A DNA stretch of 64,000 nt from positions 29,539-93,538 of the forward strand of contig CAIJRK010000049.1 of assembly GCA_903823025.1 (NCBI GenBank), given 5' to 3'. Source of the DNA: an uncultured beta proteobacterium (GTDB taxonomy: Bacteria; Pseudomonadota; Gammaproteobacteria; Burkholderiales; Burkholderiaceae_C). A program made the translations under genes and the position numbers. How positions within the stretch are numbered: position 1 is the stretch's first letter; every line of letters begins with the position of its first letter. The notes beneath the pieces were generated by a model. The model was not told where the DNA came from. It worked only from the letters and a program-made list of their open reading frames with translations, and made no database searches. Positions 9,636 through 17,738 of the stretch are shown piece after piece.

Positions 9636-10967
9636 ATGAAGCTTCGTAAACTCGTACTCACCAGCGCCTTGGTGGCCTTGGGTTCTTCCGTTTTGATAAC
9701 AGGCAATGCTTTTGCGCAGGTTAAGGAGCAGTTCTTCCCGCTGCTGTCCTACCGTACCGGCCCCTATGCGCCTAACGGGGTGCCTTGGGCTAACGGTAAG
9801 CAAGATTATCTCAAGATGGTGAATGCCCGTGATGGCGGCATTAACGGCGTCAAGATGACTTTTGAGGAATGCGAAACCGGCTATGCCACGGATCGGGGCG
9901 TCGAGTGTTACGAGCGGCTGAAGAGCAAACCCGGTGTAGCACTTTTTGACCCGCAATCTACCGGCATTACCTTTGCCTTGACCGAGAAAGCGCCTAAAGA
10001 CCAGATTCCACTCATCACGCTGGGCTATGGCCTGTCGGTCTCGCAAGATGGCATGGCTTTCAAGTGGAACTTTCCGCTCATGGGTAGTTACTGGACCGGC
10101 GCTGATATTTTGATTCAGCACATCGGCAAGAACCTGGGCGGTATGGACAAACTCAAGGGCAAGAAAATAACGCTGGTTTACCACGATAGTCCGTTTGGCA
10201 AAGAACCTATTCCGCTGCTGCAAGAGCGCGCCAAAATGCTGGGTTTTGATTTGCAAATGTTGCCAGTGACAGCGCCAGGTGTCGAGCAAAAATCAACCTG
10301 GTTGCAAGTGCGTCAAAGCCGTCCTGACTTTGTCCTGCTATGGGGCTGGGGCGTGATGAATTCCACAGCGCTGAAAGAAGCACAGGCCACCGGGTTCCCG
10401 CGTGACAAGATGTATGGCGTGTGGTGGGCCGGTGCTGAACCGGATGTCAAAGATGTCGGTGAGGGCGCCAAGGGTTATCACGCACTGGCACTTCATGGCT
10501 CGGGCCAAACGTCCAAAGTGATGCAGGACATCCTGAAACATGTGCACGGCAAAGACCAGGGTTCTGGTCCTAAAGACGAGGTCGGCTCGGTGCTTTACAC
10601 CCGGGGTGTGATCATCCAGATGCTGAGTATCGAAGCTGTGCGGCGCGCTCAGGAACGTTTTGGCAAGGGCAAAGTCATGACCGGCGAGCAAGTGCGCTGG
10701 GGTCTTGAAAACTTGTCGATGGACCAGAAAAAATTGGATGCCCTTGGCTTTACCGGCCTGATGCGTCCCATTGGAACGGCTTGCAACGATCACATGGGTT
10801 CGACCTGGGCACGGGTGCAAACCTGGGATGGCGGCAAGTGGAACTTGTCATCGGACTGGTATCAGGCGGATGAACAAATTCTCAACCCCATGATCAAGGC
10901 GGGTGCCGACAAGTATTTGTCGGACAAAAAAATGACCCGACGCGCCCCGGCGGACTGCCAGTCCTGA
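9636..10967 (+). CDS. livK: Periplasmic substrate-binding protein, LivK-like
   Basis: A 443-residue periplasmic binding protein that delivers solute to the LivHM permeases. A Sec signal peptide covers about residues 1-28, ending AFAQ. The AGGAG ribosome-binding site before the ATG is strong, fitting the high expression typical of binding proteins. It is longer than classical LivK (about 370 residues) and belongs to the type I periplasmic fold group linked to CoA-ligase clusters. A stable hairpin follows the gene. The ligand is unknown; a hydrophobic or aromatic carboxylate is suggested by the flanking ligases. Confidence 0.9.
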   Translation: MKLRKLVLTSALVALGSSVLITGNAFAQVKEQFFPLLSYRTGPYAPNGVPWANGKQDYLKMVNARDGGINGVKMTFEECETGYATDRGVECYERLKSKPGVALFDPQSTGITFALTEKAPKDQIPLITLGYGLSVSQDGMAFKWNFPLMGSYWTGADILIQHIGKNLGGMDKLKGKKITLVYHDSPFGKEPIPLLQERAKMLGFDLQMLPVTAPGVEQKSTWLQVRQSRPDFVLLWGWGVMNSTALKEAQATGFPRDKMYGVWWAGAEPDVKDVGEGAKGYHALALHGSGQTSKVMQDILKHVHGKDQGSGPKDEVGSVLYTRGVIIQMLSIEAVRRAQERFGKGKVMTGEQVRWGLENLSMDQKKLDALGFTGLMRPIGTACNDHMGSTWARVQTWDGGKWNLSSDWYQADEQILNPMIKAGADKYLSDKKMTRRAPADCQS

Positions 10968-10973
10968 TTGACT

Positions 10974-11004
10974 TGTCATGGCGACCCAGTGGCTCGCCAT
11001 GACA
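10974..11004 (+). other. Perfect 11-bp stem-loop between livK and livF
   Basis: TGTCATGGCGA at 10974-10984 is followed by a nine-base loop and its exact reverse complement TCGCCATGACA at 10994-11004. There is no T run after it, so it is unlikely to be a simple terminator. Hairpins after binding-protein genes often block 3'-exonucleases and raise the level of the upstream message, which would fit the need for excess binding protein over ATPase. Confidence 0.65.
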
Positions 11005-11082
11005 GTCCAACCCACAGCATTGCGTGCAGTGCTGTTGATTGATCAAGGTGATATTTATGTCTCAATCCGGAGTTAGTTTTAG

Positions 11083-11892
11083 ATGAATTCCCAAAAAATT
11101 GTTCTGAGTGTCAATGGCATCGAGGTCATTTATAACCACGTCATTCTGGTGCTCAAAGGGGTTTCCCTGACCGTGCCGGAGGGCAAGATTGTGGCCATTC
11201 TGGGTGGCAACGGTGCGGGAAAAACGACCACGCTACGCGCCATTTCCAACCTGCTCAAAGGCGAGCGGGGTGAGGTCACCAAAGGCTCAATAGAACTACG
11301 CGGTGAGCACATAGAGAATCTCTCGCCCGCTGATCTGGTGCAGCGTGGCGTAGTGCAGGTGATGGAAGGGCGTCACTGTTTTGCGCACTTGACGATTGAA
11401 GAAAACCTGCTCACCGGCAGCTACACCCGCAAAGACAAAGGCGAGATTGCCCGTAATCTGGAGAAAGTTTACAACTACTTTCCGCGCCTTAAAACCCGGC
11501 GCAGCAGTCAGGCGGCCTACACCTCGGGCGGTGAACAGCAAATGTGCGCCATTGGTCGCGCCTTGATGGCAAACCCCAGCGTGGTGTTGCTTGACGAGCC
11601 GTCGATGGGGCTGGCTCCTCAAATCGTAGAAGAAGTTTTTGAGATTGTGAAAGACCTCAACCACAAAGAAAAAGTTACCTTCTTACTGGCCGAGCAGAAC
11701 ACCAATATGGCGCTGAAGTACGCCGACTACGGCTACATCATGGAGTCCGGTCGCGTAGTGATGGACGGCGCGGCCAGTGATCTGGCGAACAACGAAGACG
11801 TCAAGGAGTTCTATCTCGGCATGGGCGGCGGCGAGCGCAAGAGTTTCAAAGATGTGAAGAGCTACAAACGGCGCAAACGCTGGTTAGCTTGA
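11083..11892 (+). CDS. livF: Branched-chain amino acid-type ABC transporter ATP-binding protein, LivF-like
   Basis: A 269-residue second ATPase of the importer, with Walker A GGNGAGKT at residues 41-48, signature TSGGEQQMCAIGRAL, Walker B VVLLDEPSMGLAP and the histidine-less LivF switch region LLAEQNTNMAL. A basic tail of about 20 residues (ending YKRRKRWLA) extends the usual LivF length. It is separated from livK by 115 bases that contain a hairpin. Confidence 0.93.
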   Translation: MNSQKIVLSVNGIEVIYNHVILVLKGVSLTVPEGKIVAILGGNGAGKTTTLRAISNLLKGERGEVTKGSIELRGEHIENLSPADLVQRGVVQVMEGRHCFAHLTIEENLLTGSYTRKDKGEIARNLEKVYNYFPRLKTRRSSQAAYTSGGEQQMCAIGRALMANPSVVLLDEPSMGLAPQIVEEVFEIVKDLNHKEKVTFLLAEQNTNMALKYADYGYIMESGRVVMDGAASDLANNEDVKEFYLGMGGGERKSFKDVKSYKRRKRWLA

Positions 11893-12005
11893 GAAAAAAC
11901 ATAGCGCACCGAACGCCAGTCCCCTAAAGACCTCTCGGCTACTTACGCACTTGGCTTGCTGCCAGATGCTCATATTCACGGACATGGTCTAACCTGAAAA
12001 TCGTT

Positions 12006-13265
12006 ATGAACAAGAATTTTGATGTGCGGGAAACACGCGACGCGACGGTCCGTGAAATGGCTTTAATGGCAGCCTTGCCGGGCCAGGTGGCCCATGCCCA
12101 ACAGTCATCGGCGGCTTTTTCCGGGATTTTGAAAGACATCAATCCAGCAGCGGTGACGACGCGGGCCGCACTGGCGCACCTGCCTGTCACGCGTAAACAT
12201 GAATTACTGGAACGACAGCAAACCAGCCGAATAAGCCTGGCGGGCGATGTGTTTGGCGGTTTCAGTGCGGTAGGTTTTGGTGCCGCTATGCCGCGTGTTT
12301 TTGCCAGTCCCGGCCCGATTTATGAACCTGAAGGCGCGGCCAAAGATTATTGGCGTATGGCGCGTGCCATTTATGCCGCAGGTTTTCGTCCCGGTGAGTT
12401 GATTCACAACTGCTTCAGCTATCACTTTGTGCCGGCGGGTTCGATGATGGAATCCGGCGCACACGCGTTGGGTTGCACGGTTTTTCCGGGTGGCACCGGG
12501 CAGACTGAGCAGCAAGTTCAAAGCATGGCTCAGTTGCAACCTGCCGGGTATATTGGCACCCCCAGCTTTCTGAAAATCATTATGGACAAGGCACTGGAGA
12601 TGGGTGTGGCCCTGCCCAGTGTGAAGAAAGCGATGTTTGGCGGTGAAGCCTTTCCGCCGTCCTTGCGTGACTGGTTTAGCGAGCGTGGCATTGCCGGTTA
12701 TCAGTGTTATGCCACGGCTGATTTGGGTTTGATTGCCTATGAAACCGAAGCCCGCGAAGGCTTGGTGATTGACGAAGGCGTGATCGTCGAAATTGTTCGA
12801 CCCGGCACTGGCGACCCGGTCGCAGACGGCGAAGTGGGCGAAGTGGTGGTGACGACGTTGAACCCCGATTACCCGTTAATTCGTTTCGGAACCGGTGATT
12901 TGTCGGCGGTATTGGCCGGGCCATGCCCGACTGGGCGCACCAATATCCGCATCAAAGGCTGGATGGGACGGGCTGACCAGACCACCAAAATTCGGGGTAT
13001 GTTTGTGCATCCGGGTCAGGTGGACGAGATCATCAAACGTTTTCCTGAAGTGGTGCGCGCCCGGTTGGTTGTGACCGGCGAGATGGCCAATGACACGATG
13101 ACGCTCAAGGTCGAGACCGCGTGCAGCGGCCCGGATTCGTTACTTGCCAAAATTGGCGAGGCCATTCGTGATGTCACTAAGTTACGCGCCCAGGTAGAAC
13201 TGGTCTTGCCCGGTAGTTTGCCCAATGATGGTCAAGTGATTGAGGATGCGCGTAGTTATAAATGA
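12006..13265 (+). CDS. Phenylacetate-CoA ligase-like AMP-forming enzyme
   Basis: A 419-residue PaaK-family protein. The family core is clear: ATADLGLIAYE (the A5-like region), IRFGTGDLSAV, and a C-terminal PaaK domain (MFVHPGQVDEIIKRFPEV). The usual serine/glycine phosphate loop (SSGTTGKPT type) is replaced by SPGPIYEPEG near residues 102-111, so its adenylation chemistry needs testing. From memory, this variant recurs in ligases next to liv-type importers in Burkholderiales. It closes the cluster, 113 bases after livF. Confidence 0.82.
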   Translation: MNKNFDVRETRDATVREMALMAALPGQVAHAQQSSAAFSGILKDINPAAVTTRAALAHLPVTRKHELLERQQTSRISLAGDVFGGFSAVGFGAAMPRVFASPGPIYEPEGAAKDYWRMARAIYAAGFRPGELIHNCFSYHFVPAGSMMESGAHALGCTVFPGGTGQTEQQVQSMAQLQPAGYIGTPSFLKIIMDKALEMGVALPSVKKAMFGGEAFPPSLRDWFSERGIAGYQCYATADLGLIAYETEAREGLVIDEGVIVEIVRPGTGDPVADGEVGEVVVTTLNPDYPLIRFGTGDLSAVLAGPCPTGRTNIRIKGWMGRADQTTKIRGMFVHPGQVDEIIKRFPEVVRARLVVTGEMANDTMTLKVETACSGPDSLLAKIGEAIRDVTKLRAQVELVLPGSLPNDGQVIEDARSYK

Positions 13266-13281
13266 CCGCTCGATGTGCGGA

Positions 13282-13617
13282 TTAAACGCCCCAGACGACT
13301 TCGTGGCCCTCTTTCTGACACAGGCGAAGCATCTCCAGGAAGGGTTGGGCACGTTGGTGTAGCGAGACTTCTTCAAAGTGCGGGTGCGGCTCATTACGGG
13401 CCGATGCCTCTGCAATAGCAGCGGCTTTGCTCGCCTCATCTTGCACAATGGCCGCCTCTAAAGCGGCAATAGCAGCGGGCATGGCTTCCGGCAAAATGAT
13501 ACCTTGGTCAGCACTACTGGCTTGGGCGTCTTTGCCAATGATCTCCAGCACGCGCCGTCCGTTAGGTTGCAGCATGATGACATCACCAGTGGATTTTGAT
13601 TTGAATTTGTACAGCAT
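13282..13617 (-). CDS. DUF1840 family protein
   Basis: Protein of about 110 residues starting MLYKFKSKSTGDVIMLQP, which matches the DUF1840 family of small cytoplasmic proteins of unknown function in betaproteobacteria. The middle is alanine-rich and probably helical; the C-terminus ends HEVVWGV. The start at 13617 is preferred over an in-frame upstream start at 13659 because family members begin at MLYKF. It lies 38 bases downstream of the damaged bfd gene on the same strand. Confidence 0.85.
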   Translation of the reverse strand: MLYKFKSKSTGDVIMLQPNGRRVLEIIGKDAQASSADQGIILPEAMPAAIAALEAAIVQDEASKAAAIAEASARNEPHPHFEEVSLHQRAQPFLEMLRLCQKEGHEVVWGV

Positions 13618-13655
13618 AGGAGTGCTATCGTAAACGCTTCTCAAGCGCTTTTTGA

Positions 13656-13905
13656 TCAAATTCTGCTAACTGACTGATGTTGCGCAGTAGAAACCATTTT
13701 CCCGGCGACATGGCTCTGCATCTCCAGGTAGGACTGGGATTCGTGGGCCGCTTCCAGGCAGCTGCGGGCACAAGAGGCAAAAAACGACCGCAATCACGGG
13801 TCACCCCCAAGTCGCGCCGTAAATCTTTCAGCGTGCGGGCACCCCCCCCAACGCGGCTTCACGAATCTGGCGGTCGGTGATCGCCAAGCAGATGCAGACA
13901 TACAT
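13656..13905 (-). pseudogene. bfd: Bacterioferritin-associated ferredoxin (bfd), broken by two frameshifts
   Basis: The start reads MYVCICLAITDRQIREAAL, a classic Bfd N-terminus with the first CxC iron-sulfur ligands. The frame then fails at a run of eight G (C at 13842-13849), giving a stop after about 25 residues. Restoring the frame continues ARTLKDLRRDLGVTRDCGR, and a second break at a six-base T run (A at 13779-13784) is needed to reach ASCARSCLEAAHESQ. The expected cysteine after CGR is lost at this second break. Bfd releases iron from bacterioferritin. Both breaks lie in homopolymers, so sequencing error is possible, but the adjacent bfr gene is also wrecked. Confidence 0.8.
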
Positions 13906-13934
13906 GACTGTTTTTCTTTAAGAGGGGATAGTTT

Positions 13935-13953
13935 GATCATGAGAATGATTATC
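13935..13953. promoter_or_regulatory. Fur box upstream of the bfd relic
   Basis: The 19-mer matches the classical Fur consensus palindrome (GATAATGATAATCATTATC) at 16 of 19 positions. It lies 30-48 bases upstream of the bfd ATG, where it would repress iron-release functions when iron is plentiful. The site is better preserved than the genes around it. Confidence 0.75.
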
Positions 13954-14021
13954 AAAAACGAATTCATCCTTCTTTTATCTCGAACCAGCTCCCCAATAAA
14001 AAAGCAGCAGATCCCGCTATG

Positions 14022-14191
14022 TTGCGTCTCCAGCTAATCAATCGCTTCTTCGCAGTGTTCGAGCAGGCCTTCCAGCAAGTCGCGGCTGACGTAATCCTGC
14101 AACGTTTCGCGCAGCGCAATGCTCTCGATCAGCAACGAGCGCTTAATGAACGGTGTGATGCTGTACATTTCCGTGTGTCCAACCAAGGCCT
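14022..14191 (-). pseudogene. bfr: Bacterioferritin remnant (C-terminal helices only)
   Basis: The minus strand encodes RSLLIESIALRETLQDYV followed by SRDLLEGLLEHCEEAID, then a TAG stop at 14034-14036, then LETQ. Bacterioferritins read ...DYVSRDLLE..LE.EEEHIDWLETQ at this point, so the stop sits exactly where the tryptophan codon (TGG) would be. The N-terminal half, with the ferroxidase ligands, is missing; the homology ends where the nuclease gene starts at 14202. The last part after LETQ is also gone. It lies upstream of the bfd relic on the same strand. Confidence 0.75.
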
Positions 14192-14201
14192 GTAAAATCA
14201 C

Positions 14202-15206
14202 ATGCAATTTTTTAAGGTCGCGCTACTAGTGGCCGCCGCTTTGTTAGCTCAACAGAGCTACAAATTTGATCTACCCTCCCAAATTTTCAAAGCGCTTGAG
14301 TCGTATTTCTTACAAGCCGAACAACCAGCTAAATCACGCGAGTCAGCGCCCCGGTCTGCGATGGTCTTGCCCGCTGCAACGGGCAACTTTGGAGGCTGCA
14401 GAGAGAACTTCGCCAATGGCGAATCACCCAATGTGCCGCATTCAAAAGAGCTGCGTGCGCGCGCTTTGTGTTTTAACGGATTTGCAATTTTGCATTCCGG
14501 CAAGACCAAAACACCCGTTTTTGCGGCTGAAGTGTTGAGCCGGGCGCGTATTGACGCAGCCAAGGGATTGAAGCGCACCAATAAATTTTTCGCTGATGCG
14601 AGACTGCCCAGTGCGGAGAGGGCGACGCTGGAGGATTACAAAGGCAGCACATTCCAGCGTGGTCACCAGTTTGCCGCCGCTGATGCTGAAAACGACGACT
14701 CGATGGCGCAGAGTTTTAGTTTGGCTAATATGGTGCCGCAATCCCCCGTTAACAACTCCAAAACCTGGGCTGGATTGGAAAAGGCGACCCGCGCTCATGC
14801 ACATCGCGCAAAGGGTAATGTTTACGTCATCACCGGTCCCGTTTTCACGCCAGATTCCTGCCCGTTTGTTTTGGCTGCAAAGCGGATGCTGGCTGAGCAA
14901 AATCTCTCTATTCCAGCGTCCAATTCACGTATCGTGTCGCAAGCGGTTAAGACGGCCGGATTCGTGGCGCCACGCAATTACGATGCTGACGCATGTACGA
15001 TTGGCGCCGGCGTGACGGTTCCAAGTCATCTGTTCAAACTGGTTTACGACGCAACCACTCAGCGGGCTTGGGCGCACTGGCTGGAAAATACCGATTGGGC
15101 ACAGGTCAGCGCGCCCATCAGTTACGACGAGTTGGTGCGCCGCACTGGCATTGAGTTTTTGCCTGGGATTTTTCCCAGCAGCCCGTCAGACTTGAAAGCC
15201 CAATGA
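14202..15206 (+). CDS. DNA/RNA non-specific endonuclease (NucA/EndoG family), probably secreted
   Basis: A 334-residue protein with a hydrophobic N-terminus (MQFFKVALLVAAALLAQQ) resembling a signal peptide and a bba-metal nuclease domain in the middle. The catalytic region reads FQRGHQFAAAD followed by SFSLANMVPQSPVNN, so the general-base histidine and the metal-binding asparagine are present. The first residue of the usual DRGH motif is glutamine. Such enzymes degrade nucleic acid outside the cell or in the periplasm. The gene begins at the breakpoint of the bfr remnant, suggesting it replaced or disrupted the iron-storage locus. Confidence 0.85.
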   Translation: MQFFKVALLVAAALLAQQSYKFDLPSQIFKALESYFLQAEQPAKSRESAPRSAMVLPAATGNFGGCRENFANGESPNVPHSKELRARALCFNGFAILHSGKTKTPVFAAEVLSRARIDAAKGLKRTNKFFADARLPSAERATLEDYKGSTFQRGHQFAAADAENDDSMAQSFSLANMVPQSPVNNSKTWAGLEKATRAHAHRAKGNVYVITGPVFTPDSCPFVLAAKRMLAEQNLSIPASNSRIVSQAVKTAGFVAPRNYDADACTIGAGVTVPSHLFKLVYDATTQRAWAHWLENTDWAQVSAPISYDELVRRTGIEFLPGIFPSSPSDLKAQ

Positions 15207-15217
15207 TTCAGTCGAGC

Positions 15218-16447
15218 TTAAACGCCAACCTTCAAAAACAAATCCTGATCGGGTGCAAAGTTGGCGTGCAAGGGTAAAAGCGCACCACCCAAGGCGCCTG
15301 CGTCAGGGCCGACATTGCCCGCCATGACCGTAGCCCGCCACAGTCCTTCCCAGTTATAGCGCTGCAAGGCGTCATTTGTTTGTTCAATGACCCGATTCAG
15401 CAGTGCGCGACAAAACGAGCCATCCATCACCACCGCGTTGATGTCAAGAAAAGCCGTGCCACTCACCACGCAATGCGCCAGTGCATTGGCGGCATGGGTG
15501 ACCCAGGCGCTGGTTTCAATTTCATACGGGTCTGTCATCGCGCGTTCATCGTAGGCTGCGCTGGGGTCTAGACTGTGGGCGATAAATCGCTGCTCCAGTT
15601 CCCACAAGGAGGCTTGGCTGATGAGTTGATCAGGCGCTGTTGCACCTTGGGTCATGGAGGTGGGAAGTGAGGCAACGGCGCCAGCGTTGCCATGAAGACC
15701 AAAGTGCAGTTGCGAGTTGAGCACCAGCCCGCCACCGACAAAGGTATCTACAAACAAATACAAAAAACTTTTCAGATCACGCCCGCGCCCCATCACCAGT
15801 TCTGCCACGCAAGCGGCCGAAGTATCCTTGGCAAAGCTCACCGGCGTATCCGTCATGGCTTGCACCTGCGCGCCCAAATCAAGCTGATTCCACTGATCAG
15901 ACTGTGCCGCTGACAAGCCCAGCATCTTGTGCCAACCGCCCAGCTGGAAAGGGGCCGCTACACCCACACCGACCAAGCGTGAACGCATGACCCCGAGTTC
16001 ATCACGCATCGCATTCATGCGCTCACCAATGATTGGCAGCAGCGTGTTGATGTCCGGGAAGGCGTACTCAAGTGTTTGACGCTGGCGCAGCTGTCCGGTG
16101 AAATCAACTAGCAGCCATTCGGCACTTCGCCGACCAATTTTGATGCCCATAGAAAATGCGCCATCCGGGTTGAGCGCCATAGGTACAGACGGTTGGCCAA
16201 CGCGCCCCCGAACCCGGTTATGTCGGATCAGCAGCTCATCTTCTTCCAGACGGGTCGTGATCAGGCCAATGGTTTGAGCGGTCAGCCGGGTCAATCGGGC
16301 CAGGTCAGCTTTTGGCAGACTGCCATTGAGGCGGATCGCCTGCAGCACGACGCGTTCGTTGAAGGCCCGCATCCCCACATGGTTGGAGCCACGGGGGCGG
16401 AGTAGTTTGAGCGTTTCGCCGGGAAGAGGGGAACAGGGAGAAGTCAT
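15218..16447 (-). CDS. ROK-family transcriptional repressor
   Basis: A 409-residue protein with an N-terminal winged helix (KADLARLTRLTAQTIGLITTRL, split here between residues about 45 and 66) and a C-terminal sugar-kinase-like ROK domain (FVDTFVGGGLVLN; GLHGNAGAVASLP). The typical ROK zinc-binding cysteine cluster is not evident, as in many repressor members. It is the last gene of the sugar-transport operon; its ATG overlaps the stop of the RbsD/FucU gene by four bases. It probably senses the transported sugar and represses the divergent promoters near 20000-20055; that is inferred from context. Confidence 0.87.
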   Translation of the reverse strand: MTSPCSPLPGETLKLLRPRGSNHVGMRAFNERVVLQAIRLNGSLPKADLARLTRLTAQTIGLITTRLEEDELLIRHNRVRGRVGQPSVPMALNPDGAFSMGIKIGRRSAEWLLVDFTGQLRQRQTLEYAFPDINTLLPIIGERMNAMRDELGVMRSRLVGVGVAAPFQLGGWHKMLGLSAAQSDQWNQLDLGAQVQAMTDTPVSFAKDTSAACVAELVMGRGRDLKSFLYLFVDTFVGGGLVLNSQLHFGLHGNAGAVASLPTSMTQGATAPDQLISQASLWELEQRFIAHSLDPSAAYDERAMTDPYEIETSAWVTHAANALAHCVVSGTAFLDINAVVMDGSFCRALLNRVIEQTNDALQRYNWEGLWRATVMAGNVGPDAGALGGALLPLHANFAPDQDLFLKVGV

Positions 16448-16896
16448 GTGCGAAGATTTTCGCCGATGACTCCTTTGCGCAAAATAAAATTCCCAAAAGG
16501 CTGGCGCTCACCGGTGATCACGATGGCATAGGCGGCTCGCGCCCGGTCGTAAAAATCGAAACGCTCGACGGCTTCAGGCGTTTGCCCGTCAAGGAACTCG
16601 GGCGTCAGATAGCCCAGAATATCGCGTTGCAGTTCTGACAGGTAAGGACTTTGTGTGTCACTAACCTGCATGAAGGCAACCGGGTGATCCACATCAGCCG
16701 CCAAAGGCAACACTGAGTTAATGGCTTGCACGGCTTGCAGCATCGAGATACCGGGTAGGCGCAAGACAGGCTTGCCAGCGGCAATGCTCATGGCTGTGAA
16801 GTTGGCATCGGCCAGTACCAGTGCGTCGTCATGCCCCATTTCCATCAACAGCTTGAGCAGTTCGGGGGTGAGCAAGGGGTTAATACCTTTAAGCAT
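16444..16896 (-). CDS. RbsD/FucU-family sugar mutarotase
   Basis: A 150-residue protein matching the RbsD/FucU fold: GINPLLTPELLKLLMEMGH with the conserved histidine near residue 21, then DDALVLADANF, and a C-terminal RARAAYAIVITGERQPFGN. These enzymes interconvert anomers or pyranose/furanose forms so that imported sugar can be used by a kinase or isomerase. It sits between the ATPase gene (20-base gap) and the ROK repressor gene. The sequence resembles FucU more than RbsD, but the sugar cannot be assigned. Confidence 0.87.
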   Translation of the reverse strand: MLKGINPLLTPELLKLLMEMGHDDALVLADANFTAMSIAAGKPVLRLPGISMLQAVQAINSVLPLAADVDHPVAFMQVSDTQSPYLSELQRDILGYLTPEFLDGQTPEAVERFDFYDRARAAYAIVITGERQPFGNFILRKGVIGENLRT

Positions 16897-16916
16897 TATT
16901 TTCTTTAAAAAGTTGT

Positions 16917-17738
16917 TTAGGCGTGTGCATCGGCGGGCAGTTCATCCACCGTCTTGGCGCCGGTCATCACGGCCACGGTGTCGCTCATGCTGATGGTCTT
17001 TGGGTTAACCACTGCGGCCCGCTTGCCCAGACGCTGGATATGGATACGGTCGGCAATTTCAAACACATGCGGCATGTTGTGGCTGATCAAAATCACAGGT
17101 AAGCCTTTGTCGCGCACGCGACGAATCAACTCCAGCACCATGTTGCCCTCTTTCACGCCCAGCGCGGCAGTTGGCTCATCCATGATGACGACGTGCTGCG
17201 CAAATGCCGCCGCGCGAGCCACCGCGACACACTGGCGTTGCCCGCCAGAGAGCGTCTCTACCGCTTGTGTCATGGACCGAATGCCGACTTTGAGTTCTTC
17301 CATGCGGGCAATGGCTTGCGCCAACATTTCTTTCTTGTCCAGCAGGCGTAGCAGTTGGCCGATGATTCCGGGTTTAATCAACTCCCGGCCAAGAAACAGG
17401 TTCTCGGCAATGCTCATGGCAGGCACCACGGCCAAGTCTTGGTAAACCGTCTCAATACCGGCGCGTCGGGCGTCAATGGGCGACTTGAAATGCACCAGTT
17501 TCCCGTCGAGTAACAAGTCGCCTTCATCCGGCACCGTGGCGCCGGAAAGGGCTTTGATCAAAGACGATTTGCCAGCGCCGTTGTCACCAATCACAGCCAG
17601 AATTTCTCCGGCGCGCAGCTCAAAGTCGGTGCCATCCAGCGCTGTGACCTGACCATAGCGTTTGACGATATTTTTGGCCTGCATCACCAGTGGTGAGCTG
17701 GCATTGGGCGATGCGTAAGGGGTGGTTTGGACGTTCAT
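16917..17738 (-). CDS. Sugar ABC transporter ATP-binding protein (single-domain, FrcA-like)
   Basis: A 273-residue ATPase with Walker A GDNGAGKS at residues 51-58, signature LSGGQRQCVAVARA and Walker B VVIMDEPTAALG. Unlike RbsA or XylG it has one nucleotide-binding domain, which is the FrcA arrangement of fructose-type importers. Its ATG overlaps the permease stop (TAATG). It energises the permease encoded just upstream. Confidence 0.9.
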   Translation of the reverse strand: MNVQTTPYASPNASSPLVMQAKNIVKRYGQVTALDGTDFELRAGEILAVIGDNGAGKSSLIKALSGATVPDEGDLLLDGKLVHFKSPIDARRAGIETVYQDLAVVPAMSIAENLFLGRELIKPGIIGQLLRLLDKKEMLAQAIARMEELKVGIRSMTQAVETLSGGQRQCVAVARAAAFAQHVVIMDEPTAALGVKEGNMVLELIRRVRDKGLPVILISHNMPHVFEIADRIHIQRLGKRAAVVNPKTISMSDTVAVMTGAKTVDELPADAHA

